In this document: piece after piece, positions 9,607 to 20,756 of the stretch
How the letters are laid out: each line of letters begins with the position of its first letter
How positions within the stretch are numbered: the stretch's first letter is position 1
Assembly (NCBI RefSeq): GCF_031755915.1
Contig: NC_083383.1
Span: forward strand, 21,937,001 to 22,001,000
DNA from: Ziziphus jujuba
Lineage: Eukaryota; Streptophyta; Magnoliopsida; Rosales; Rhamnaceae
DNA: 64,000 nt
Reading direction: 5' to 3'
Translations under genes and position numbers: made by a program
The notes under the pieces: generated by a model
Told to the model about the DNA's origin: nothing
The model's database searches: none
The model's input: the letters and a program-made list of their open reading frames with translations, nothing else

Positions 9607-10760
9607 GTTAGTATAAATAATCCAAAATAAAATAAATTCTCACCAAAAGGCACTCCCTCACGTGTTTCACTCAATCAAGGTCTCGACACTTGTGTTTTCA
9701 CACTAGTTTTGGCTTTTACCCTCTTTTAAGCTCACATACTCTTGCATTTTTCCACTTAATCAATTATCTCAAAGTTCTAATTAAAACACCTAGAAAAATA
9801 GAAATTAGATCACAAGTATGTTTTAATTAAACTTATCAACAAAATAGTAGTCAAAAAAAAAAAAAAAGGCAATACCGAAGGAATTCAACAAAACCTAGTT
9901 TTTGCCTTTTTTAGGTAAAATAAAGAAAATTAATGAGAAAACTTTGGAATTTTGAAGAACTGGACCAGATGGTAATAGATTATGCGTTCAAGAATAAAAT
10001 TATAGAAAAAGAAATTCAAATACGAACAAAAATCAAAGAGAACAAAAATATAGAAAAGTGTTGGTTGTTGTTCTTTGTAATTCAAGTTTTTGTATCAAAT
10101 CCTTTAACTAATTTTAATCCAAACAATTTAGCACTCAAACTCAATTATCCAGCAGCCAAAAATAACTTTCCAAAAACTCCAAATATGGAATAAATAATCA
10201 ACAAAGCAGTAGTTACAAGAAATTTCCAGCAACAAACTTCAACACCAATTTTCAACAAATCGATATATATATATATATTTTTATATTCAGCCTTCTTTTT
10301 TTTTTTCCCTTTTTTTCACTCACAGACCATAAAGCAACTGCATTAGCAAAGATCAACACCAAAAATTGCAATTCCTCACCAAAAATCGACTAAACTCGTG
10401 GCCTCCAACAAAAACAAAAGTGCAGTTTTTTTTTTTTTTTAACATCTGTTCGAATTTTCTTTTCTTTTCTTTTTTTTGAATATATGAATGCAAATATTGA
10501 AGACTAAAACAGCAAAGAAAAATCAACAAAAAACCAAAATTAACAAGAACAATAATGAAAGACAACCAACAAACTAGGAAACAAAAATACGGTAAAACTA
10601 AGAAATCCTAATTCAACTAGGAATGAATTTTATTTATTATTTTTTTTTTAAGATGCAGAATGTGTATGGGATGGATGCAACCTTAGCCTAATGCTAAAAT
10701 TGCAGAATAACACAAAAACAAATAAAGCAAATAAAGATAAATCAAACCTGAACAAAATTT
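9607..10760 (-). other. Gypsy A 5' leader, non-coding
   Basis: About 1.15 kb between primer site and gag start. It contains poly-T/poly-A runs, an (AT) run near 10262-10276 and no convincing ORF; short ORFs at 9933-10193 and 10353-10565 are low-complexity. The homologous leader of gypsy B lies at 61548-62633. A packaging signal is expected here from general retroelement biology, but I cannot point to one. Confidence 0.7.
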
Positions 10761-10773
10761 GGCTCTGATACCA
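10761..10773 (-). other. Gypsy A primer binding site
   Basis: On the minus strand, TGGTATCAGAGCC exactly matches the complement of the plant tRNA-iMet 3' end. Two bases separate it from the 5' LTR. Confidence 0.95.
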
Positions 10774-10775
10774 AA

Positions 10776-11908
10776 TGATACGAACCTAGGACGACTTGCT
10801 CCTAAACCCGTATTATATTAGCCCGAATCTAATTATGTTCAAGTTCTAATGGTCACCTTGACTCTTAACCAACCTGTGATTAGAAACCTTGGTATATAAG
10901 GAAGACGCCACAATAGGTGATGGAAGTGCTATTGATAAGTCAAACTAAAACACTCACTCTCTAATGGTGTTTTAGTTGTTCAAAAGAACAAAGAGAATTC
11001 AATCTCACAAATAATTTTCTGTATAAAATTCAAGCTTTTTCTCTTATTGAGAAATAATCCTTTAAATAGACTACAAAGCCACGAAATAAAACCCTAAAAA
11101 CAAAGGGAAAACCGGCCATACAAAGCAGTTTCCTATGGTAGCCGAAATTCTTACTCCTTTCCTAATCTAATTTGGATTAATTAATTCCTTTATTTTGAAT
11201 TAGAAATTAATTAATTTACAATGAAAATAATAAAATAATAACATTTATAAACTTATTGTTCCAGAAAATAAATAAATAAAAACTAAAAAGTAATGGTAAT
11301 TTCCTAAAACAAAAAATAGAATCAAATTAGGAAACTAAAATACTAGCTTTTTGACTAAGTTGACTTTGACCAATCTTTGACCAATTTGAACTCCAAATCA
11401 GCTTCAATATGCTTTTTAGGATGCCAAATAAGCTGAATATGAAGTCCCACACGTTGTCCATGCTTGGAAGAGGAAGAAAAAGCCAATTCAGCAAAATACA
11501 ATAAAGCTAGCACAAAATACAGTAAAAAACAGGCCAAATTTGAAGCTATCCGTACAACCCCTTTTTTGAATGCCTTTGAAGCTGGATTGACGTGATTCCA
11601 TATCCTCTTAGACATATGTATTGAATCCATAAAGAGTTGGAACCATTTCATGTTGCCCGTTGTCCATATTTGCACCAAAACTGCTACCCGGGTTTGTATC
11701 GGCTTCCACCACTTGTATGGTTAGGATAGGTCTTGGCTCTTTGGATATGGACAAGCCCTTTTGAGTATGAATTATTCCCTGGATAAAAGCAGCAATATTG
11801 TCCTTAAACTTCTTAACTTGAGCCCTAGTGATTGGCTCGGTCTTCATTCGAATCGAGTCAACACCTTAGTGGGTTGTCGATTGTGTGGGCTCGGGCGGAA
11901 TCACATCA
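10776..11908 (-). repeat. Gypsy A 5' LTR (1133 bp)
   Basis: Same ends as the 3' LTR (TGATACGAACC to AATCACATCA on the plus strand), with scattered substitutions and without the 23-bp duplication. The minus-strand ORF 11608-11847 is the LTR part of the pol-tail frame (MKTEPITRAQVKKFKDNIAA...), which also appears in the other LTRs of this family. Confidence 0.95.
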
Positions 11909-11913
11909 GGTAC
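11909..11913. repeat. TSD of gypsy A, right copy
   Basis: GGTAC, identical to 6024-6028. The C2 protease frame resumes here. Confidence 0.95.
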
Positions 11914-12940
11914 AATACTAATCACAAATGTTATGTATGTACCAAATCTATCAGGGAATTTTCTAAGTGTGCCACAAATTATGAAGAAAGGATATACTTT
12001 GAAATTCTTTGATACGTGTTGTGAAATATCTAAGGATGATAAAGTTATACTATATGAAGGATAATAGCCTTGTGATTGATTTTAATCAACAAAATCAATT
12101 GGCTATGAGTACCAAGGTCCAAGAAGAATAAGAGTTATAGCATAGAAGGCTCGGTCATTACAACTATGCCACCATAAAGCAAATGAAAACTCAACGAATT
12201 GTTGAGAATTTACCATAAATCCAAGAAGTTGAAGCTGTATTCCAAACTTATCAACTTAGCAAACTCAAAAGACAACCTTTTCCTTTGAAAACTCTTGGCA
12301 AGGCAAAAGAAATGCTACAATTAGTGCACTGGAATTTGTGTGGACCTATGAATGAAACAACTCATGTTGGGAGGAGATATTTTGTCATCTTTATTGATGA
12401 TTATTTAAAAAAATATTGGATCTACTTTCTCAAACAAAAATCAGAGGTAGCAGCCACATTTGAAGGAAAAAAAACACTTGTGGAAAACCAAGCTCAAACA
12501 ACCATCAACGTAATCCCAACCGATAATGGAGTTGAGTACATTTCATAGACTTTCCAAGATATTTGCAAGAAAAGTGGCATCATACATCAACTTACAACTA
12601 CATATACACCATAACAAAATAGAGTTAGTGAAAGGAAGAATATAACCATGATAGAAATGTCAAAATGCTTGTTGTTCGAGAAGAGCTTACCAAAGAAATT
12701 TTGGGCCAAAGCTACCAACACAAGTGTATACCTTTTAAACTGACTTTCAAGTAAGGCAATTGATTCCAAAACTCCAAATGAATTGTGGTATAGTTTTAAA
12801 CTTTCAATTACTCATTTAAAAGTCTTTGGAAGTATTTGTTATATGCATGTACATAACACCAAGAGGTCCAAGCTAGACAAGAAAGCAAATATTGGATTTT
12901 TGTTGGCTATAAGCTAAGTTTTATAGGGCTATAAGATATA
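11914..12940 (+). pseudogene. C2 protease end, pre-integrase and integrase
   Basis: After the A insertion the frame gives MYVPNLSGNF and MKKGYTLKFFDTCCEISKDD in shifting frames (protease end and pre-integrase). The integrase core follows from 12285: PMNETTHVGRRYFVIFIDDY gives the first catalytic Asp region, and VIPTDNGVEYIS gives the second Asp (TDNG). The stop at 12546 and frame changes to 12940 break the region with the catalytic Glu. Copia integrase would insert the DNA copy, but this one is dead. Confidence 0.8.
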
Positions 12941-12944
12941 TGAT

Positions 12945-14150
12945 ATGTCAAAGATGCAGGTTGTTATCTCTAGAAATGTTGTCATATATGAGAACTCATA
13001 TTTGAATTGGAAGGAGCATAAAGTGGAAGCAACCACTTATATTCAATCAAGAATTCTTTCCATGGATCAAAGTGAACTTGATGTTGTCAAGGATGATGAA
13101 GATGATGATCCAGCCAATGAAGATTATGTTGGAAAAAGAGGAACAAAAACAATTGTTGAACTTTATGAAAGAGCAAGCATGATAACACCTGATCCAACAA
13201 TGAACAGTGAAGCTACACAACATAAGGAATGGCAAGTTACAATGAAGGAGGAGCTCCACATGATAGAAAAGAACAAAACATGGAGCTTGGTGCCGAGACC
13301 TAGTGATGGGCATGTTATGGGTGTTAAATGGGTTTTTAGAACCAAACTAAACCCTGATGGCACCTTAAACAAACATAAAGCAAAACTAGTTGTGAAAGGA
13401 TATGTTCAACAATATGGAGTAGACTACATGGAAACCTTTGCACCGATGGCAAAGACATGAAACTATTTGGCTACTTCTACATATGCAATCAATAATTCTT
13501 GGAGAATATACCATTTGGATGTGAAATCAACATTTTTAAATGGTATATTAGAAGAAGAAGTCTATATTGAGCTACTTGAAGGCTTTGTTAAATAAGAAGA
13601 GGAGGAGAAAGTGTATAAGCTTTATAAAGCTTTGTATGGGCTCTAACAAGCTCCAAGAGCTTGTATGCAAGAGTTGATGATTTTCTAACTCATGAAGGTT
13701 TTTCAAAAAGTGAAAATGAGCCTACCCTCTACATTAAAGCCAACTCACATGAAGATAAAATGGTAATTTCTCCTTATGTTAATGATTGGCTCATAACATA
13801 TTGCAATACCGAAGCCATCCAAAAGTTCAAAGATAAAGTGAAGTAAACCTTTGAGATGTCCAATCTTGGCTAAGTAAATTACTTCCTAGGTTTGGAGATC
13901 AAGCAAACAAATAAAGGTATATGTCTATCTCAAGAAAGATATGCTTTAAACTTACTTGATAAGTTTCAATTAGAAAATGCCAAGTTTATTGAAACACCAA
14001 TGATTCAAAATGCCAAGTTTGAAATCAATGGTGGACATGAAAAAGTGAATGGTTCGGTCTATAGAAATTTGATAGGAAGCTTGCTTTATTTACCAAGGTT
14101 TATGAGTGTATTATCATATATGCTGTAAGTGTATTATCAAGATTCCTGAG
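12945..14150 (+). pseudogene. C2 reverse transcriptase, broken
   Basis: The 171-codon stretch 12945-13460 gives the copia RT N-terminus with EELHMIEKNKTWSLVPRP and GVKWVFRTKLNPDGTLNKHK, then YVQQYGVDYMETFAP. After a stop at 13458, [12 protein letters not shown] and YKALYGL continue in frame pieces. The catalytic-motif region reads YVNDWL (usual YVDD) at about 13775, and the C-terminal block with TPMIQNAKFEI and YRNLIGSLLY ends near 14130. At least four stops or shifts are present. Confidence 0.85.
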
Positions 14151-14512
14151 TGCTCCATCTCATAACCATTACCAAGCTACAAAGAGAGTTCTAAAATGTG
14201 TTAAAGGCACTGCCAACTATGGAATTCTATACAAGCATGGAAAAATTTGTGAGCTAGTTTGCTATTGTGATAGTGATTGGGCAAATAGCTTGGAAGACAT
14301 GAAAAGTATCTGGGTGGCTATTTATTCATGTTTGATTTAGGTCCATTTTCTTGTAGTTCAAATAAGTAAGAAACTACAGCTCAATCAACAGTAGAAGCCA
14401 AATACATTTCAGCAGAAGCAGCATCAAACCAAGCAATCTGGTTAAGAAAATTACTTGATGACTTAGGTCACAAACAAACAAATGCAACCACCATTTATTG
14501 TGACAACACTTC
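14150..14512 (+). pseudogene. C2 RNase H, N-terminal piece
   Basis: Contains AELVCYCDSDWA-like residues near 14245-14290 (first catalytic Asp), a Q-S-T-V-E-A-K-Y block near 14378-14403, and [20 protein letters not shown] leading to IYCDNTS at 14512. There the frame is cut by gypsy B at its TSD. The remaining residues are at 63330-63411. Confidence 0.85.
14508..14512. repeat. TSD of gypsy B, left copy
   Basis: ACTTC, repeated exactly at 63325-63329, nearly 49 kb away. Joining the flanks restores the copia RNase H order CDNTS then AIAITKNLVQHGRTKH. Confidence 0.95.
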
Positions 14513-14597
14513 TAATACGAACCTAAGATGACCTATGCCTAAACCCGTATTATATTAAACCAGATCTAATTATGTTCAAGTTCTAATGGTCACCTTG
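14513..14597 (-). repeat. Gypsy B 3' LTR, first piece
   Basis: Starts TAATACGAACC (consensus TGATACGAACC), runs through the block AAGTTCTAATGGTCACC and is interrupted by the solo LTR. It resumes at 15343 with ACTCCTATCCAACCTG. Confidence 0.9.
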
Positions 14598-15337
14598 TGA
14601 TACGAACCTAGGACGATCTGCTCCTAAACCCGTATAATATTAGCCCGGATCCAATTATGTTCAAGTTCTAATGGTCACCTTGACCCCTAACCAATCTGTG
14701 ATTAGAAACCTTGGTATATAATGAAGACTCCACAATAGGGGATGGAAGGCCTATTGATAAGTCAAACTAAAATACTCATTCACTAATGATGTTTTACGTG
14801 TTCAAAAGAATAAAGAGAAATTCAATCTCACAAAATAAATTCTGAATATTATTAATGGCATGTTATTCCTAAAAAACAAGCCCTTTTATAGGCTAAGAGA
14901 ACACAAGATAAAACCCTAAAACAAAAAGGAAAAACCGACCATGCAATGAAGAATCCTAATATGGCCGAAAGTCTCATTCTTTCCTAATCTAATTTGGATT
15001 AATTAATTCCTTTATTTTGCATTAGGAATTAATTAAAGGAATTAATTAATTTACAATGAAAATAATAAAATAATAACTTTCCTAAACTTATTTATCCAGC
15101 AAATAAATAAATAAATCCGGGTCCGTATTGGCTTCCACCACTTGTATACCTAAAACAGGTATTGAATCCTCGGGTATGGACAAGTGCTCTTGAGAATAAA
15201 TTACCCCCTGAATAAAGGCAGAAAATTTGTCCCTAAATCTTTTAGCTTGAGTCCTAGTGAACGGCCCGGTCTTCATCCGTATCAGGTCAGTAACCCAGCA
15301 GGTCGTCGATTGTGCGAGCACGGATGGATTCACATCA
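14598..15337 (-). mobile_element. Solo LTR of the gypsy A/B family inside B's LTR
   Basis: A 740-bp single LTR (TGATACGAACC to GATTCACATCA on the plus strand) flanked by the perfect TSD CCTTG (14593-14597 and 15338-15342). Compared with the 1.13-1.16 kb LTRs of A, it lacks about 400 bp around the LTR middle, near AAATAAATAAATAAATCC. A solo LTR arises when the two LTRs of an insertion recombine and remove the interior. It keeps the LTR-encoded pol-tail frame (TGPFTRTQAKRFRDKFSAFI). Confidence 0.92.
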
Positions 15338-15342
15338 CCTTG

Positions 15343-15971
15343 ACTCCTATCCAACCTGTGATTAGAAACCTTAGTATAATGAAGATGCCACAATAGGTGA
15401 TGGATTTCCTATTGATAAGTCAAATAAAAACAATCATTCACTAATGGTGTTTTAGGTGTTCAAAGAGAATAAAGAGAATTCAATCTCACAAATAATTTTC
15501 TGTATGAATAAGGTACTGAATATGATTGATAAAACAAGCCCTTAAATAGACTAAAAAATTACCAAATAAAATCCTAATTATCTAGATAAAACTGGCCAAA
15601 TGGTCATGTTGTGCGCACAGCCCATTTTTGGATGCATTTGAAGCTGCCTTGACTTGATTCCATGACCTCTTAGACATATATGTATTGAATCCATGAAGCA
15701 TTGAAAACATTTCATGCTGCTCGGACTCCATAAATGCACCAAAACCACTACTCGTGTTCGTATTGGCTTCCACAACTTGTATGCTCAAAACAACTTTTGG
15801 ATCTTCGAGTATGGACAAGCTCTTTTGAGAATGAATTATTGTCTCGATAAAGGCAGCAAGATTATCCCTAAACCTCTTAGCTTGAGCCCTAGTGATCGGC
15901 CCAATCTTTATCCTTATCGGGTCAGCACCCAGTGGGTTATCGCTTATGCGGGCACGGGCGGATTCATATCA
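15343..15971 (-). repeat. Gypsy B 3' LTR, second piece
   Basis: Continues the LTR after the solo insertion and ends GGATTCATATCA (consensus CACATCA). With the first piece the LTR totals 714 bp. The minus-strand frame 15582-15818 and upstream residues preserve the tail sequence FGAFMESEQHEMFSMLHGFN, seen in related form in the A LTRs. Confidence 0.9.
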
Positions 15972-15984
15972 TTCCCCTCCTCTT
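15972..15984 (-). other. Gypsy B polypurine tract
   Basis: AAGAGGAGGGGAA on the minus strand, identical to that of gypsy A, abuts the 3' LTR. Confidence 0.9.
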
Positions 15985-17259
15985 AAAAAGGATTTGTCCT
16001 CAAATCAAAATCATCACCTGTAGTAAAAGGAGAAAAATCAGTAACATTAAATGTAGCACTAACATTATACTCACTTGAAAAATCAAGTTTGTAAGCATTG
16101 TCATTTATCCGCTTTAAAACTTGAAAAGGTCCATCTCCATGCGGCATAAGCTTGGACTTTCTTTGCTTAGGAAACCTCTCCTTTCTTAGGTGTAACCAAA
16201 CCCAATCTCCAGGTTCAAAGAAAACTTATTTTCGACCTTGGTTAGCATTCCTTGCATATTGCTCGGTCTTCCTCTCAATATTTGCCTTAGTCTTTTCATG
16301 AATCTGCTTTACAAAATTAGCTTTTTGTTTTCCATCTAGATTAGCACGTTCGCTCAAAGGTAAATATGTTAAATCTAATAGAGTCAAAGGATTAAACCCA
16401 CAAACCATTTCAAAAGGAGTAAATTTAGTTGCTGAATGCAAAGACCTATTATAAGTAAATTCAACATGTGGCAAACTTTTCTCCCAAGTTCTTAAATTTC
16501 TATTAATTAATGCTCGTAACAATGCAGACAAAGTTCTATTCACTATTTTGCTTTGTCCATCAGTTTGTGGATGATAAGTAGTTGAAAATAAAAGCTTAGT
16601 ACCTAACTTAGCCCACAAAGTTTTCCAAAAATAACTTAAGAACTTAGTATCCCTATCCGAAACAATAGTCCTAGGCATTCCATGCAATCTCACAATTTCC
16701 TTGAAAAATAAATTAGCAATATTAGATGCATCATCAGTTTTATTACATGCAATAAAATGTGTCATCTTAGAAAATCTATCCACAATAACAAATATTGAAT
16801 CCTTACCTGTCCTTGACCTAGGCAAACCAAGAATAAAATCCATAGACAAATCTACGCAATGATAGGAAGGAATCGGCAATGGATGGTATAACCAGTGCGA
16901 TTTCAATGTGGACTTGGTCTTTCGACATTTCAAGCATCTTTCATATATTTTCTCAACATCCCTCTTCATGTTATGCCAATAAAAATGTTCTTGCAGCAAG
17001 GGTAAAGTTTTGAAAACACCAAAATGACCTATTAAGCCACCCCCATGACCTTTTCAAACTAGTAACTCCCGAATGCTACAATTAAGCATACAAAGTTTGT
17101 TTTCCTTAAACAAATACCCCTCAAATATGTAAAATTTATTAAATCCATGTTTCAAAAAGGTTTTGAATATTTCTCCTAAGTCACTATCATGCTCATAAAG
17201 TTCCTTTAATTGTTTAAAACCAAGCAATCTAGCATTTAAGGTAGAAAAGAGAACATACC
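15985..17259 (-). pseudogene. Gypsy B integrase, with catalytic Glu replaced
   Basis: In element order: the RNase H-integrase linker (TLNARLLGFKQLKELYEHDS, 17054-17259), the HHCC zinc region with [15 protein letters not shown], and the core with [14 protein letters not shown] (first Asp) and [15 protein letters not shown] (second Asp). The third motif reads [14 protein letters not shown], where the family has Glu after DGQT; here it is Lys. A TAA at about 16226 replaces the expected codon between QGRK and VFFEPGDW. The C-terminal [20 protein letters not shown] and [20 protein letters not shown] region continues in the same frame to about 15985. The open stretch near 17275 borrows its first codons from the Athila LTR. 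RT and RNase H are absent to the right. Confidence 0.9.
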
Positions 17260-17913
17260 TGATGTGTATAATCAACTCGCAAGTGCACGAATCGTTTTCA
17301 AGTAATAAAGTGGAAAAATAGGGTTGTCGTACCCAAGGGATTAAGTATTAAGTACCAAAGTTAATTAGGTTTTGATAATATTTGAACTAAAATTTAAGAT
17401 GGCAATTGAAAACTAAATAAACTAAATTAAACAAAAGCAATCAATTAAAATTAGATCAATTTCAAGTAAGAGAGAGAATTGAATAATTATGAATACTAGG
17501 GCATTTGATTTCACCACTAACTATTCCAATTTAATTACTTAAATATGTAAATTTAATTAACTAGTAATTTTGTTAACCACACTTAATCACAAAATTAATC
17601 AAAAGTAGTTTCCACTCACAATTGATAATATTCACATAACCTAATCTATTCCTTCCGGCCTATAAATTAAATCATGCAAATTCATCAAGCATAGATTAAG
17701 CAAATAATATGGCATGAGACATAACTATTTTCCAATCAATTATGCATTCATGTAAATCATTGGAGATCCATAATATTATCCTTTTCCAAGCTCAAATATT
17801 ATTAAAATCATTCATTCCTTCCGGCCTATGAAAGCATTAAGTATACCAATGATTTATTAACAAAACATATTACTAATTAAATAAAACTCAACATATATTA
17901 AAATAATTAAACC

Positions 17914-17950
17914 TTCATAGTTAGGGCTACATCATAGCCCTAGCTATGAA
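17914..17950 (-). other. LTR hairpin, 16-base arms
   Basis: Arms TTCATAGTTAGGGCTA and TAGCCCTAGCTATGAA pair with one T/G mismatch around a 5-base loop. The structure recurs in all five array LTRs and in both LTRs of element F (for example 55456-55492). It lies in the transcribed R-U5 part, downstream of the TATA box in element sense, so it would be present in element RNA. The function is unknown. Confidence 0.7.
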
Positions 17951-18282
17951 AATTAGTTCATCGTAAAAATAATTTCAACATCCATAATTATTAAAAATAA
18001 TAAGATTCACAATTAAAGAGAAAGGAAAAGAGAATAAAAACTATTGAAGAAATTCTCCTCCAAGAGCTCTCAAAGTCGTAGCCTTCTTCTTCAAGCAAAC
18101 CCACGTCTCTCTGCCTCCTCCAAGCTCTCCAATTGATCTTCTAAAACTTTAAAACTTTAAAAACCTAGAACCCTTAAGAGAATCTTAGAAACTCCCAAAA
18201 TTTGGTTTGTTTCTATTTAAGCCTCCTAAAAGCTCTTAAATAACTCTCTAAACTTGTATATCTTCCTTCAATGTGGTGGGGG

Positions 18283-18294
18283 CTATATATATAG
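18283..18294 (-). promoter_or_regulatory. Athila LTR TATA box (LTR 1)
   Basis: CTATATATATAG followed in element sense by CCCCCAC. The same motif is at 26717-26728, 35165-35176, 43614-43625 and 52056-52067 in the other array LTRs and at 55112-55123 and about 60287-60298 in F. It would drive leftward transcription from the array. Confidence 0.65.
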
Positions 18295-20288
18295 GACCTT
18301 GGGAATCTTTTTCTCTCTTTATTTTCAATGTGGGAGTCTTGGAAGATACCTTTTTTAGGCCATGAAAGGGGTTGGACGAATTTCATATGTAAAAAGGAAA
18401 CTGTATATTACTTGCTCTCTACTACTTTCCTTTTATCTAATTCCTCCTAAAAAAATAGTTAATTAGTCTAATTTACCCTTAATGAAGCATGTGACATGAC
18501 ATGTGCCTCATTAATGATAAATTAACCAATTATTGCCACTTGTTTTTATCTTGGCCCTCAATTTGCCTTGATTTCCTCTTTCCATCAATGGTGGAGATTT
18601 AACTAGAATATTCCTTTTTATAAATTCCAAACTTTAAATGATGATAACTCTTTGCTCGCACCTCGAAATCCAAAAATAACGAGACATTTGAAATCCTCAG
18701 ATCTTGATGATTCATATGACATCCACTTCCATCATGAAATTCTCGATAGAATCTTTATGGAATCTTCAAGGTATCTTTTTGGAATCTTTTTAATGCTTAG
18801 TCCGTTCGAGCTCAAATCTTGCTTCCCACCATAATTCGACGCAAGGAATCCATCTTTATGGTTTGTTTTCTTAAAATTCTTCCTCTTTCACCTAGATTAA
18901 GAAAAATACATAAATAAGTATCTTTCCATAACAAATTAACACAAACTAACAAATATTAAGCTATAAATATGGCATAAAATCATCAATATTTTAGACCTAA
19001 CAAATGCCCCCAAACTTAAGATTTGCTAGTCCATAGCAAAGAAAAAGAATAAGAAAATGAAATGTTATTTAAAGAACATAAGATACTTTAATGAGGTGCC
19101 TCAAAGATTGTATAACATATGACTTTTCAAATGGTTTCAAAGTAATTATGTAACTCAATACCTTATATTCTATCCAACATATATGATACTTCCAATGTGT
19201 GTGTGTGGAAATCAATTTATACACTTAATTATCATATGCTTGAATAAATTTACAAGAATTAGAAATTGATAATAAAGTATGAACTACCATATGCTTGACT
19301 TAATTATCACTCTCCACTAATGTAGGTTAATGCACCACCTTAAATCATTAGGACTTCATGGTTTCTATTGTTTAGGCTAATGGATAAGGCTAAAGAAAGA
19401 AAAGGATAGGATATAATAAATCAAAGAAAGAAAGCTAAAATTAAATATCAATGAATAAATTACTTGTAAAATTTGTTTCTTTATTAGAACTTCTTTTCTT
19501 ATTTTAACTTCAATTTCAATATCCTTTTTCTCCTTTTTATTGTGCATATATTCTTCAAATCACACATATTCTTTCTTTATTTCTTTTTTTTTCTTTTTTT
19601 CTTTCTTTTCCACTAAACCCCCAAACTTATTTTTCTTCTTATTGCACATTCAAAGCTCCAATTTACACAAAAATGCATACTAGAGCCAAATTCACCAAAT
19701 ACTTAATCTCCAAGCTCTATTTATTTATTTTTTTTCCTTTTTTTCCTTTTTTTCTTTTTCAACACTCAAACAAGCTCACAAGCATATATTCATATCAATT
19801 CAATTAAAGCTCTCTTTGTAGTATGTTCAAGGTAGGAAAAAGAAATTTAAGGCTCAAAAAGGGTAAGTAAATGTGCTTTAATGAAGAAAAGGCTCTAATA
19901 CATCTTTATGCATCCTAAAGGCTCAAATAAGGTACTAGTGGAAGATAATGTATTAGGTTGGCTTGAAAGGCTCAAACTTAAACAAAGATGGCCTAAATCA
20001 TATTCTTAGTGATGCATCCACCTAGGATTTCGCCTCAAGCAATAATCAAGCAAGTTCTAGAGTTCAATTAATAATAAAGTACTCTAATTCATGCAAACCT
20101 TCTTCAAAACACAATCTAAATTATGCATTATTGATTATGTGCTCAAAATATATTGAAAGTAACAATATGTGAATATAAATTCAAGCATTTAGGCATACAC
20201 AAAAACAAATCCACCATCTAAAAACCAATTTATTTTCAATCATAGTCTTATCATTGGCTCATTAAAGTACTTAAGAAAACACCACAAA

Positions 20289-20293
<5 letters not shown>

Positions 20294-20321
<28 letters not shown>
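20294..20321. repeat. Unit 1 AT microsatellite, (AT)14
   Basis: 28 bases of alternating AT followed by TTTTAATAATG. The right-hand units have 22, 23 and 19 repeats and two fewer T after the tract. Element F has an A/T-rich non-AT stretch here, so the tract arose in the array lineage. Confidence 0.95.
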
Positions 20322-20324
<3 letters not shown>

Positions 20325-20756
20325 TAATAATGAAGGAAAATAAAAACTAAAACTAACATTTTTGAAAACTTATAAAAACACTTAAATGGACAAGATTTAA
20401 AAGATGCAAAGCATGCTTTTCACCCCCAAACTTAAAATGAACAATGTCCTCATTGTGAAAAACATAAAATAAAGCAAAAGTAAATAAAAGGTAAAGAATA
20501 CTCCCCTTTGAAGACATGGAATGTTCCTCGTAATGTGAAAAAAATTTTATGTACTCCAATGCATATTAAAGGTGGTTATACTCCAAAAACCTAACTTTAG
20601 ACTTGAAATTCTCAACATTCGTCTTTTGCTCTTTTACACCTAAACATCTTAAAACCTTGCAAAAACTCAAACAAAACACATCAAAACAACCTAAAAACAA
20701 GAAAACCTCTAAAAACAACTAAAATAAATAGATAAATATAAGGTAAAGAAAGAAAT

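Larger units (their letters stand above)
6029..11908 (-). mobile_element. Gypsy A: Ty3/gypsy deletion derivative inside C2
   Basis: Two LTRs of 1156 and 1133 bp, a perfect GGTAC TSD, a tRNA-iMet primer site beside the high-coordinate (5') LTR and a purine tract beside the low-coordinate (3') LTR define a complete minus-strand element. Inside are a 5' leader, an open gag-protease frame and scraps of integrase. RT, RNase H and most of integrase are deleted, so A cannot move without help. It is the same family as gypsy B and the solo LTR at 14598. I do not assign a clade. Confidence 0.95.
17260..19002 (-). repeat. Array LTR 1 (3'-terminal LTR, 1743 bp)
   Basis: On the plus strand TGATGTGTAT...ACCTAACA; in element sense TGTTAGGTCT to ACACATCA. 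It alone has T at 17269, where the other four array LTRs and element F have A. It contains a TATA box at 18283-18294 on the minus strand, a 37-base hairpin at 17914-17950 and two copies of ATTCCTTCCGGCCTAT (near 17651 and 17814). The R-U5 part after the TATA box would be about 1 kb, which is long. Confidence 0.97.

Noticed and set aside
15184..15396. Plus-strand ORFs in gypsy LTRs (also 7037, 11761, 15714 and 63067)
   Set aside because: They run antisense to the LTR pol-tail frame, and their similarity to each other is explained by LTR homology.
18652..18834. 60-codon ORF repeated in all Athila LTRs (also antisense in F, 54572 and 59747)
   Set aside because: It lies antisense to the element inside the LTR. 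Its recurrence follows from LTR identity, and it has no recognisable domain or promoter.
20353..20559. 68-codon ORF in the 3' region of each array unit as a possible env-like or small protein
   Set aside because: Low-complexity and overlapping hairpin and PPT-like motifs. The F counterpart reads in different frames, so protein conservation is lacking.
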